From an uncultured Alphaproteobacteria bacterium (lineage in GTDB: Bacteria; Pseudomonadota; Alphaproteobacteria; Rs-D84): a stretch of 8,984 nt of DNA. The stretch spans positions 1-8,984 of the forward strand of contig CANQCM010000035.1 in the NCBI GenBank assembly GCA_947589625.1, in the 5' to 3' direction. The first letter of the stretch is position 1. Each line of letters opens with the position of its first letter. Below are positions 1 through 6,061 of the stretch, piece after piece. Position numbers and translations under genes: made by a program. The notes below the pieces were generated by a model. That model did no database searches. It saw nothing but the letters and a program-made list of their open reading frames with translations, and was not told where the DNA came from.

Positions 1-5
1 TTTTT

Positions 6-1625
6 TTACATCATTCCTGGCATGCCGCCACCCATTTGTGGCGATTGGGTTTTCTCTTCGGGAATTTCTGTCATAACTGCACCTGTCGTCAACAGAACAC
101 CTGCGGTGCTGGCTGCAGCTGCGATTGCAGTTTTAACAACCTTGGCTGGGTCAATAATTCCTGATTTCATCATATCAACATATTCGCCAGTTTGGGCATT
201 GTATCCGAAATTGTAATCTTTGGATTCCATAACTTTACCCACAACGATTTCGCCCGACACACCTGCGTTTTCTGCGATTTGTGCGCATGGCGCAACCAGT
301 GCGCGGCGAATAATATCAACCCCGACATTTTGGTCTGTGTTTTCGCCCTTGATTTTTTCCAATGCTGCGGTTGCGCGGACTAATGCGATACCGCCACCTG
401 CGACAATGCCTTCGGCAACTGCTGCACGGGTTGCAGCCAGTGCGTCATCAACACGGTCTTTTTTCTCTTTAACTTCCACTTCGGTCATGCCACCAACCTT
501 GATTACTGCCACGCCGCCGACCAATTTTGCCAACCGTTCAGACAATTTTTCGCGGTCATAATCGCTGGTTGTTGTGGTCAAGAGTTTACGAATTTCATCA
601 GCGCGTGCCTCTATCGCGGCTTTATCACCACCGCCTTGTGCCAACAATGTAGAATCTTTGGCAACAACGACTTTTTTCGCAGTACCCAAAACCGCAGGCG
701 TAATGTTTTCAAATGTCATGCCCATATCGTCAGACACAACTGTTGCGCCTGTTAATGCGGCAATATCTTTCAGCATTTCTTTGCGGCGGTCGCCAAAACC
801 AGGGGCTTTGACCGCGCATACTTTCAGCCCACCACGCAGACGGTTCAACACCAATGTCGCCAACGCTTCGGATTCAACATCTTCGGCAATAATCAACAAT
901 GGGCGACCAGATTGCGCAATTGGTTCCAAAATAGGCAATAATGCCTGTAAACCTGTGATTTTCTTTTCAGATACCAGAATTTGTGCGCCGTCCAGTTCTG
1001 CAATCATTTTTTCGCTGTTGGTGACGAAATAGGGCGACATAAATCCTTGGTCAAATTGCATGCCTTCTACTACATCAATTTCTGTTTCCAGACCTTTGGC
1101 TTCTTCAACGGTAATAACACCTTCTTTGCCAACGCGCTTCATTGCGTCTGCGATTTTTTCGCCAATGTCTGAATCGCTGTTTGCAGAAATCGTTGCAACC
1201 TGGGCAATTTCAGCACTGTTTTTCACAGGGCGTGCATGCGCGTCAATATCTGCAATAACTGCCGCAGTTGCCATATCAATACCGCGTTTGATGTCCATTG
1301 GATTCATGCCTGCTGCAATTACACGGCGACCTTCGCGAATAATCTTTTGTGCCAACACAGTTGCAGTTGTTGTGCCGTCACCTGCGTCATCGCCTGCTTT
1401 CTTGGCAACTTCTTGAACCATGCGTGCGCCAACATTTTCTTGTGGGTCAGATAAAGACACCGCCTTGGCAACCGTCACACCATCTTTGGTTGCGGTGGGC
1501 GCACCATAAGATTTTTCAATTACAACTGTGCGACCCTTGGGGCCCATGGTTATTTTGACAGCATTTGCCAGTTTATCAACACCTGTTGCCAATTTATCTG
1601 TATCAAAAACAATATCTTTTGCCAT
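6..1625 (-). CDS. groEL: GroEL, 60-kDa chaperonin (Hsp60)
   Basis: ATP-driven cytosolic folding chamber that works with the GroES lid encoded just upstream. The 539-residue protein is full length for the family (E. coli 548) and aligns end to end. Nucleotide-site motifs are present: GPKGR at 28-32, GDGTT at 82-86 with D83 matching E. coli D87, and the ATPase aspartate D394 in VDDALAATRAA, matching D398. The apical substrate groove keeps hydrophobic residues at the expected places (F195, Y199, F200, L230, L233, L255). The C-terminus is the usual Gly/Met tail in short form, ending GGGMPGMM. The start lies 19 nt after groES and is preceded by AAAGGA about 8 nt upstream, so the pair is one operon. 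The stop is only 5 nt from the window edge, so its terminator is not visible. Identification is near certain. Confidence 0.99.
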   Translation of the reverse strand: MAKDIVFDTDKLATGVDKLANAVKITMGPKGRTVVIEKSYGAPTATKDGVTVAKAVSLSDPQENVGARMVQEVAKKAGDDAGDGTTTATVLAQKIIREGRRVIAAGMNPMDIKRGIDMATAAVIADIDAHARPVKNSAEIAQVATISANSDSDIGEKIADAMKRVGKEGVITVEEAKGLETEIDVVEGMQFDQGFMSPYFVTNSEKMIAELDGAQILVSEKKITGLQALLPILEPIAQSGRPLLIIAEDVESEALATLVLNRLRGGLKVCAVKAPGFGDRRKEMLKDIAALTGATVVSDDMGMTFENITPAVLGTAKKVVVAKDSTLLAQGGGDKAAIEARADEIRKLLTTTTSDYDREKLSERLAKLVGGVAVIKVGGMTEVEVKEKKDRVDDALAATRAAVAEGIVAGGGIALVRATAALEKIKGENTDQNVGVDIIRRALVAPCAQIAENAGVSGEIVVGKVMESKDYNFGYNAQTGEYVDMMKSGIIDPAKVVKTAIAAAASTAGVLLTTGAVMTEIPEEKTQSPQMGGGMPGMM

Positions 1626-1644
1626 AATTTAATCCTTTTGATTT

Positions 1645-1932
1645 TTATAATATACCCAAAATGTCAGATTCGCGTATCAGAACATAATCCTTACCGTCTA
1701 TTTTGACTTCGTTCGCAGATGATGCCCATTTTGCAAATAATACAGTATCGCCAACCTGAACCGTCATCGGCATACGTGCGCCATGTTCAAATGCGCCGTC
1801 ACCCACGGCAATAACGCGACCGCGTGATGGTTTTTCTTTGGCATTATCTGGGATAATAATTCCGCCAGCGGTTTTGTTTTCTTCTTCTATCCGCGCCAGC
1901 AGTACATAATTATGTAAAGGTTTGAATTTCAT
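1645..1932 (-). CDS. groES: GroES, 10-kDa co-chaperonin
   Basis: Heptameric lid of the GroEL chamber. The protein is 95 residues, the standard length. It shows the N-terminal KFKPLHNYVLL strand, the mobile loop TAGGIIIPDNAKEKP at 21-35 whose hydrophobic III triplet would dock on GroEL apical domains, the VGDTVLFAKW roof/core strand, and the terminal ESDILGIL typical of alphaproteobacterial GroES. The reading frame stays open upstream, but the start at 1932 is fixed by homology and by AAGGAGA 5 nt before it. A small deviation is HNYV where most homologues have HDRV near the N-terminus. It is first gene of the groES-groEL operon and would be driven by the heat-shock-type promoter at 1962-1990. 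Confidence 0.98.
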   Translation of the reverse strand: MKFKPLHNYVLLARIEEENKTAGGIIIPDNAKEKPSRGRVIAVGDGAFEHGARMPMTVQVGDTVLFAKWASSANEVKIDGKDYVLIRESDILGIL

Positions 1933-1937
1933 AAGTA

Positions 1938-1944
1938 TCTCCTT
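1938..1944 (-). promoter_or_regulatory. Shine-Dalgarno site of groES
   Basis: AAGGAGA on the minus strand, 5 nt before the ATG at 1932. It is the strongest ribosome-binding site in the window and decides the groES start against a longer in-frame extension that would run back to 2064. Confidence 0.85.
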
Positions 1945-1950
1945 CAGTGC

Positions 1951-1978
1951 TTTATGCCGAAAATATAGTGCGCATAAA
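1951..1978. repeat. 7-bp inverted repeat around the groES -10 region
   Basis: TTTATGC at 1951-1957 is the exact reverse complement of GCATAAA at 1972-1978, with 14 nt between them. The repeat flanks the predicted -10 box (1962-1967) symmetrically enough to be an operator, but 7 bp is short enough to arise by chance. It does not match the HrcA/CIRCE consensus (TTAGCACTC-N9-GAGTGCTAA). Confidence 0.4.
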
Positions 1979-1990
1979 AAATATTTCAAG
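1962..1990 (-). promoter_or_regulatory. Heat-shock (RpoH-type) promoter of groES-groEL
   Basis: Reading the minus strand, CTTGAAA (1984-1990) is followed 13 nt later by CACTATAT (1963-1970). CTTGAA plus a CxTATnT-like -10 is the form of alphaproteobacterial sigma-32 (RpoH) promoters. Taken as hexamers, TTGAAA-N16-TATATT would also suit the vegetative sigma factor. The predicted start, near 1955, leaves a leader of roughly 22 nt containing the groES Shine-Dalgarno. Chaperonin operons are classic RpoH targets, which supports the reading. Confidence 0.65.
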
Positions 1991-2010
1991 ACTTGATTTT
2001 GCGATTGCTT

Positions 2011-2016
2011 TATAAT
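2011..2016 (+). promoter_or_regulatory. Probable -10 box for the HIT-DUF167 pair
   Basis: A perfect TATAAT lies 31 nt before the HIT start codon. No good -35 sits at 17 nt; TTGATT at 1993-1998 is only 12 nt away, though it is 17 nt from a weaker TAATCT at 2016-2021. The start site would fall near 2023, leaving a short leader holding the Shine-Dalgarno. It diverges from the groES promoter, so the -35 zones of the two nearly touch. Confidence 0.45.
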
Positions 2017-2032
2017 AATCTGTGATTTGACC

Positions 2033-2038
2033 AAAGGA
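2033..2038 (+). promoter_or_regulatory. Shine-Dalgarno site of the HIT gene
   Basis: AAAGGA ending 9 nt before ATG 2048. It lies inside a possible in-frame TTG-initiated extension beginning at 2027, so it argues for ATG 2048 as the true start. Confidence 0.6.
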
Positions 2039-2047
2039 TTTTTAATT

Positions 2048-2431
2048 ATGTACGATAAAAACAATGTTTTTGCTAAAATTATTCGTGGCGAAATTCCGTC
2101 AAAAAAAATCTGCGAAAATAAATACGCGTTAAGTTTTTATGATGTAAATCCCATGTTTGATACGCATGCGCTGGTGGTGCCACGCGGGGAATATGAAAAT
2201 ATTCTGGATTTTACGAAAAACGCGACACCTGCGGAACAGTTGGGATTCTGGGATTGTTTTGCCAAAACTGCGGACGCGTTGGGTGTAAAACAAAACTTTA
2301 ATATATTGGCAAATGCAGGTGCAGACGCGCCAATGGTGCATCAATCGGTGTTTCATTTTCATTTGCACTTGTGCGCTGGTGCGCCACACGAGGCATGGCG
2401 AAAGACAATTGAATGTCAGAAAAACAGATAA
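2048..2431 (+). CDS. HIT (histidine triad) family nucleotide-binding protein
   Basis: Small cytosolic protein of the histidine-triad superfamily, whose members hydrolyse or transfer nucleotides from phosphoramidates, adenylates or dinucleoside polyphosphates; the substrate here cannot be told. At 127 residues it has normal HIT length. The N-terminus (VFAKIIRGEIPSKKI, 7-21) and the middle segment DTHALVVPR (38-46) are typical of the HinT/Hit branch. The signature HxHxHxx is HFHLHLC with H103, H105 and H107; the last of these is at the usual nucleophile position, and H98 precedes it. ATG 2048 is preferred for its Shine-Dalgarno and because family similarity begins there. The 3' end overlaps the DUF167 gene by 19 nt, so the two are co-transcribed and probably coupled in translation. 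Confidence 0.93.
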   Translation: MYDKNNVFAKIIRGEIPSKKICENKYALSFYDVNPMFDTHALVVPRGEYENILDFTKNATPAEQLGFWDCFAKTADALGVKQNFNILANAGADAPMVHQSVFHFHLHLCAGAPHEAWRKTIECQKNR

Positions 2432-2643
2432 TTTCAGTTCATGTATTACCGCGTGCGCGCCGTAATGCACTGGAACAAGTTGCCGCAGATGCATATCGTA
2501 TCCATACAACATCGGCGCCGTCTGATGGTGCAGCAAATGACGCAGTTATTAAAATGTTGGCAAAGCATTTTGGCATTGCTAAATGTCGCATAACTATAAT
2601 TCGTGGCAACACATCGCGCGACAAGGTCATTGAAATATCTTAA
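2413..2643 (+). CDS. DUF167 / YggU family protein
   Basis: Small conserved protein (76 residues) of the YggU family, a compact alpha/beta fold of unknown biochemical role. The conserved blocks are all present: PRARRNAL at 13-20, APSDGAAN at 35-42 (family form APPVDGKAN), the helix leading to HFGIAKCRI, and GNTSRDK at 65-71 (family form G.TSR.K). The ATG lies inside the end of the HIT gene (19-nt overlap), with no clear Shine-Dalgarno, so re-initiation or coupling is likely. The stop TAA at 2641-2643 is interlocked with the opposite-strand stop of the LOG gene. The family assignment is secure; the function is not known. Confidence 0.93.
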   Translation: MSEKQIISVHVLPRARRNALEQVAADAYRIHTTSAPSDGAANDAVIKMLAKHFGIAKCRITIIRGNTSRDKVIEIS

Positions 2644-3197
2644 TGATTATATGCAATAATTTTCTGGAATAATTCAGCAGGCGTGTTTGCAACCACAATA
2701 TGATAATCGTGTACGCTTTCAATAAAACCACATTTTTGCATATGTACAAACAGCCGTGCAAAAGGCGCCCAAAATGAATCTGTATTCAAAAAGAACAGCG
2801 GTTTATCAGATTCGCCGATTTGTTGCATGGTCATAATATCGGTTAATTCGTTCAATGTACCAATGCCCCCAGGCAAAATTATAAATGCGTCTGATAAATC
2901 GTACATTTTCTGTTTGCGTTCATTGACGCCCATGACGATTTCAACATCTATGTTATCATGCACAGGCTCTTGTTTCGCGACAACATCACGGGTTGATACA
3001 CCAATAACATGCGCGCCTGAATCCAGTGCGGCACCTGCGACAGTACCCATTAAACCAACATTGCCGCCACCAAAAACCATATTAAAATTATTTTCACCCA
3101 GTAAAGTCCCGATGCGTATTGCATCTTGACGGAATTTTTTATCAGCCCCAAATTGATGACCGCAATAAACCGCAATAGTTTTTATTTTTTTCTGCAT
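2640..3197 (-). CDS. LOG-family protein (nucleotide 5'-monophosphate phosphoribohydrolase)
   Basis: Rossmann-fold protein of the TIGR00730/LOG family. Characterised members cleave the N-glycosidic bond of AMP-like nucleotides or cytokinin riboside monophosphates, releasing the base and ribose 5-phosphate. The length, 185 residues, is normal. Motifs seen are the first beta-strand with YCGHQFG (11-17) where many homologues have CGSS.G, GGGNVGLMG (43-51), R94-K95 in NERKQKM, and the signature PGGIGTLNE (109-117) ending in the catalytic glutamate E117. The start has AAAGGA about 9 nt upstream and a -10/-35 pair at 3223-3251. It is monocistronic, tail to tail with DUF167 and divergent from tilS with a 49-nt gap. 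Whether the substrate is AMP, a modified nucleotide or a cytokinin precursor cannot be decided from sequence. Confidence 0.93.
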   Translation of the reverse strand: MQKKIKTIAVYCGHQFGADKKFRQDAIRIGTLLGENNFNMVFGGGNVGLMGTVAGAALDSGAHVIGVSTRDVVAKQEPVHDNIDVEIVMGVNERKQKMYDLSDAFIILPGGIGTLNELTDIMTMQQIGESDKPLFFLNTDSFWAPFARLFVHMQKCGFIESVHDYHIVVANTPAELFQKIIAYNH

Positions 3198-3222
3198 ATT
3201 TCTTTTTCCTTTATTTTTGGAA

Positions 3223-3251
3223 ATTATATCATAAAATGGCGTTATTATGAA
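3223..3251 (-). promoter_or_regulatory. Promoter of the LOG gene
   Basis: On the minus strand TTCATA (3246-3251) and a perfect TATAAT (3223-3228) are separated by 17 nt. The start would fall near 3216, giving a leader of about 20 nt that contains AAAGGA. The -35 box overlaps the tilS start codon, so polymerase binding here could compete with tilS expression. Confidence 0.55.
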
Positions 3252-4209
3252 TCAAAAGTTTCTGGATTTTATGGCAAAATATCACGGGAAAAAAATCGCT
3301 GTCGCGGTCAGTGGCGGTGTTGATTCTGTGTGTTTGTTGTGTTGGTTAAAAGAAATTGGTGCGGATATTGTTTGCCTGCATGTAAATCACGGACTGCGTG
3401 CGGCAGCAGATACAGAATCTGAATATGTGCGCGATTTATGCGCGAAATTAAATGTGCCATGTGAAATCTTTCGTTGGTCAGGGGACAAACCCACCACTGG
3501 GATAGAGGCGGCGGCGCGCCTGGCGCGGTATAAGTTTATGACAGATTATTGCCATGCGCACGGTATTGAATATCTGGCTGTTGCACACCAAGCCGATGAC
3601 CAGATTGAAACTTTTTTGATGAATCTGGCGCGGGGCAGTGGTCTGTACGGCTTGGCGGCGATGCGTGGCGAGAGTGTGCGCGATGGGATAAAAATCATTC
3701 GCCCGTTGTTGGGGATTTATAGGCAGGAATTACGCGCGTGGTGCGATGAAAATCATGTGAAATATTTTATAGATGAAATGAACGATGACACAAAATATAC
3801 GCGTGTGAAAATTCGTAAAAATCGGCATTTGTTGGACGAAAAATTGGGTATCAGCGATGCGCGAATTTTATTGGCAATTGAAAATCTGGCGCGCACACGG
3901 CGCGTTCTGGACGACAATGTCGCAGAATTGGTTTCTGCGGTTCAATGTCGGGGTGGGGCAATGTTCACTGATTCTTTTCTATTTGACCAAGGGGCAGAGA
4001 TTAGGTTAAAGTTTCTGGGAACATTGATTCAAACTATTGGGGGGAATTATTATCAGCCGCGTCTGGAATCATTGACACGTGCATTGAACCAATTGATGCA
4101 CGACACGCAATTCACATTGGGGCATTGCACAATTCGGCGCCTGCGCGGTCAGATTTTAATTGTTCCCGAAGGTAACAAAACAAGTTTTAGGAAAAGACAT
4201 GGAAAATAA
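3247..4209 (+). CDS. tilS: TilS, tRNA(Ile)-lysidine synthase
   Basis: Modifies C34 of the CAU-anticodon tRNA-Ile to lysidine using ATP and lysine, so that the tRNA reads AUA as isoleucine. The PP-loop ATPase signature is SGGVDS at 22-27. Further family blocks are HVNHGLR (45-51), HQADDQIETFLMNLARGSG (114-132), RPLL (152-155) and an N179-containing segment ending in VKIR that corresponds to the conserved N.D..y.R...R region. At 320 residues it is shorter than E. coli TilS (432) and lacks the last C-terminal domain; short forms are known in other bacteria. The C-terminal 80 residues still resemble the alphaproteobacterial substrate-binding region. No clear Shine-Dalgarno precedes ATG 3247; ATG 3271 is a possible alternative start just before the PP-loop strand. 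The 3' end overlaps ftsH by 11 nt, a neighbour order common in Alphaproteobacteria. Confidence 0.96.
   Translation: MNQKFLDFMAKYHGKKIAVAVSGGVDSVCLLCWLKEIGADIVCLHVNHGLRAAADTESEYVRDLCAKLNVPCEIFRWSGDKPTTGIEAAARLARYKFMTDYCHAHGIEYLAVAHQADDQIETFLMNLARGSGLYGLAAMRGESVRDGIKIIRPLLGIYRQELRAWCDENHVKYFIDEMNDDTKYTRVKIRKNRHLLDEKLGISDARILLAIENLARTRRVLDDNVAELVSAVQCRGGAMFTDSFLFDQGAEIRLKFLGTLIQTIGGNYYQPRLESLTRALNQLMHDTQFTLGHCTIRRLRGQILIVPEGNKTSFRKRHGK
4189..4192 (+). promoter_or_regulatory. Shine-Dalgarno site of ftsH inside tilS
   Basis: AGGA (within TTTTAGGAAAAG) lies 6 nt before ATG 4199. It sets the ftsH start against a TTG-initiated in-frame extension from 4160 that adds 13 residues unlike any FtsH N-terminus. 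Confidence 0.75.
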
Positions 4210-6061
4210 AAAAACAAAACATAATTCATCTATGGTTGCCACGGTAAAACGCCGCCGCAACAGTTCAACAATATTCTTGGTAATTTTTATCGGGCTGTTT
4301 ATCGCAATTATTTCGCAGAGTTTTATGTCTAACAATGCAAATGATGCAGCACCTGTGGAATTGACTTTTTCTGATGTTTTGGCGCGCAGTGGCGAAATTG
4401 AAACAATGAAAATTCACGAAGATATCGCCACAGGCACTTTGCGCGATGGCACAAAATACAAGGCGACAATTTCATACGACCCAGAAATGCTGGCAAAAAT
4501 CGCAGAAAGTGGTGCGACCATCACCATTGACAACAGCAAATCTATGATGGACGGTTTTTTGACATGGTTTCCAATAATTTTGGGCTTGTTGTTTATATTC
4601 TGGATTTTCCGCGGTATTCGTGGCGGTGTCGGTGGCATCGGGCGCAGTTTAATGAATCAAAATCCAACTAAAATTACCACAGACAAACCGAAAACAACAT
4701 TCAAAGATGTTGCAGGCATTGATTCTGAAAAACAAGAATTAATGGAGGTTGTAGATTTCCTGAAAAACAAAGAAAAATTCCGTGCATTGGGCGCCCGTGT
4801 TCCGCGCGGTGTTTTATTGGCAGGCGAACCAGGTACTGGAAAAACATTGCTGGCGCGTGCAATCGCAGGCGAAGCAAATGTCCCGTTTTTTGCCACATCG
4901 GGCAGTGATTTTTCTGGAATTATTGTTGGATTGGGTGTTGCAAAAATCAAAGAAATCTTTGAAATGGCAAAACGAAACACACCGTGCATTTTGTTCATTG
5001 ATGAAATAGACGCAATTGGCCAGCGGCGCAATTCGTACGCTTTTAATGACCAAGACCGCGAACAGACATTAAATCAATTACTGATTGAAATGGACGGTTT
5101 TGCAAATGATACAGGCATAATAGTAATTGGTGCAACGAACCGTCCTGATATGCTGGACGCGGCATTATTACGGCCTGGGCGTTTTGACCGTCAGGTGCAT
5201 ATAGATTTGCCAGATATGTCTGGCCGTAATGAAATTTTGAACCTGTATGCAAAACGGGTCAAGGTTGCAAACGATGTCAATCTGCACGATTTAGCGCGCG
5301 GAACAACTGGCTTTTCTGGGGCAGATTTGGAAAATCTGTTAAACGAAGCCGCGTTGCATGCAGTGCGCAACGGGCGCGATAAAATTGCACCAATTGATAT
5401 TGAAGAGGCACGCGATAAAATCTTGATGGGGCCGCGTAAAGTTCGCAAAATGCGCCCCGAAGACAAAAAATTGACCGCATATCACGAAGCTGGTCATGCC
5501 TTTGTCAGTATGATGTATGCAGATATTATTGACCCAATACACAAGGCTACAATTATTCCGCGTGGTCGTGCGCTGGGCATGGTGCAACATTTGCCAATTG
5601 ATGACAAGGTTTCCATGACACTGGCAGAAGTGCGCGCACAATTGTCTGTATCGTTGGCAGGCCGTGTGTCCGAAGAAGTATTCTTTGGTGCCGATAAAAT
5701 CACAACTGGTGCCGAATCAGACATCGCGTCTGCGACCAGATTGGCGCGTTATGCAATCACCACCGCAGGTTTGTCACCACGTGTCGGATTGGCAGCGGTA
5801 CATCAATCGTCAAATTTTAGCGGACACAGCGCACTGGAAAACGCGTCTGAAAAAACAGCTGAACTGGTTGATGACGAAATCCGCAACTGGTTAAATGCAG
5901 CGCACGAAGATGCAAAAAAGCTGCTGGTCAAGAATCGCAAAACTGTTGAAAAATTGGCGAACGAGTTATTGACGCGCGAAACTTTGACTGGCGATGAAAT
6001 CAAACAAATTGTGTTTGGCAACAAGAAAACCGCTAAACGCAAGAAAAGTGCGAAAAAATAA
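4199..6061 (+). CDS. ftsH: FtsH, membrane-anchored AAA+ zinc metalloprotease
   Basis: Hexameric inner-membrane protease that unfolds and degrades misassembled membrane proteins and short-lived regulators (RpoH and LpxC in E. coli). Of 620 residues: TM1 at about 24-41, a periplasmic domain of about 75 residues, TM2 at about 121-138, AAA+ module from about 165, M41 peptidase from about 420. Walker A is GEPGTGKT (209-216), Walker B ends in D268-E269, sensor 1 is N314 in GATNRPD, and arginine fingers R325 and R328 lie in RPGRFDRQ. Zinc site: HEAGH (H429, E430, H433) plus D508 in GAESD. Oddities: the pore loop reads DFSGIIVGLG, with I242 where the family has Phe of FVG; Walker A has E210 where Pro is usual; and the last 14 residues are very basic (GNKKTAKRKKSAKK). 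All catalytic residues are intact, so it should be active. It sits between tilS and a metallo-hydrolase gene with tiny overlaps. Confidence 0.98.
   Translation: MENKKTKHNSSMVATVKRRRNSSTIFLVIFIGLFIAIISQSFMSNNANDAAPVELTFSDVLARSGEIETMKIHEDIATGTLRDGTKYKATISYDPEMLAKIAESGATITIDNSKSMMDGFLTWFPIILGLLFIFWIFRGIRGGVGGIGRSLMNQNPTKITTDKPKTTFKDVAGIDSEKQELMEVVDFLKNKEKFRALGARVPRGVLLAGEPGTGKTLLARAIAGEANVPFFATSGSDFSGIIVGLGVAKIKEIFEMAKRNTPCILFIDEIDAIGQRRNSYAFNDQDREQTLNQLLIEMDGFANDTGIIVIGATNRPDMLDAALLRPGRFDRQVHIDLPDMSGRNEILNLYAKRVKVANDVNLHDLARGTTGFSGADLENLLNEAALHAVRNGRDKIAPIDIEEARDKILMGPRKVRKMRPEDKKLTAYHEAGHAFVSMMYADIIDPIHKATIIPRGRALGMVQHLPIDDKVSMTLAEVRAQLSVSLAGRVSEEVFFGADKITTGAESDIASATRLARYAITTAGLSPRVGLAAVHQSSNFSGHSALENASEKTAELVDDEIRNWLNAAHEDAKKLLVKNRKTVEKLANELLTRETLTGDEIKQIVFGNKKTAKRKKSAKK

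Noticed and set aside
22..1558. Several open frames of 60-150 codons on the plus strand across the groEL region
   Set aside because: They are antisense or out-of-frame shadows of groEL: no ribosome-binding sites, no recognisable domains, and groEL itself is unmistakable.
1945..2047. CIRCE (HrcA) operator upstream of groES
   Set aside because: No TTAGCACTC-N9-GAGTGCTAA or near match is present; the only inverted repeat is TTTATGC/GCATAAA with a 14-nt gap.
1933..2064. N-terminal extension of GroES by 44 residues
   Set aside because: The added segment has no GroES similarity, runs through the promoter and Shine-Dalgarno, and would give an abnormally long protein.
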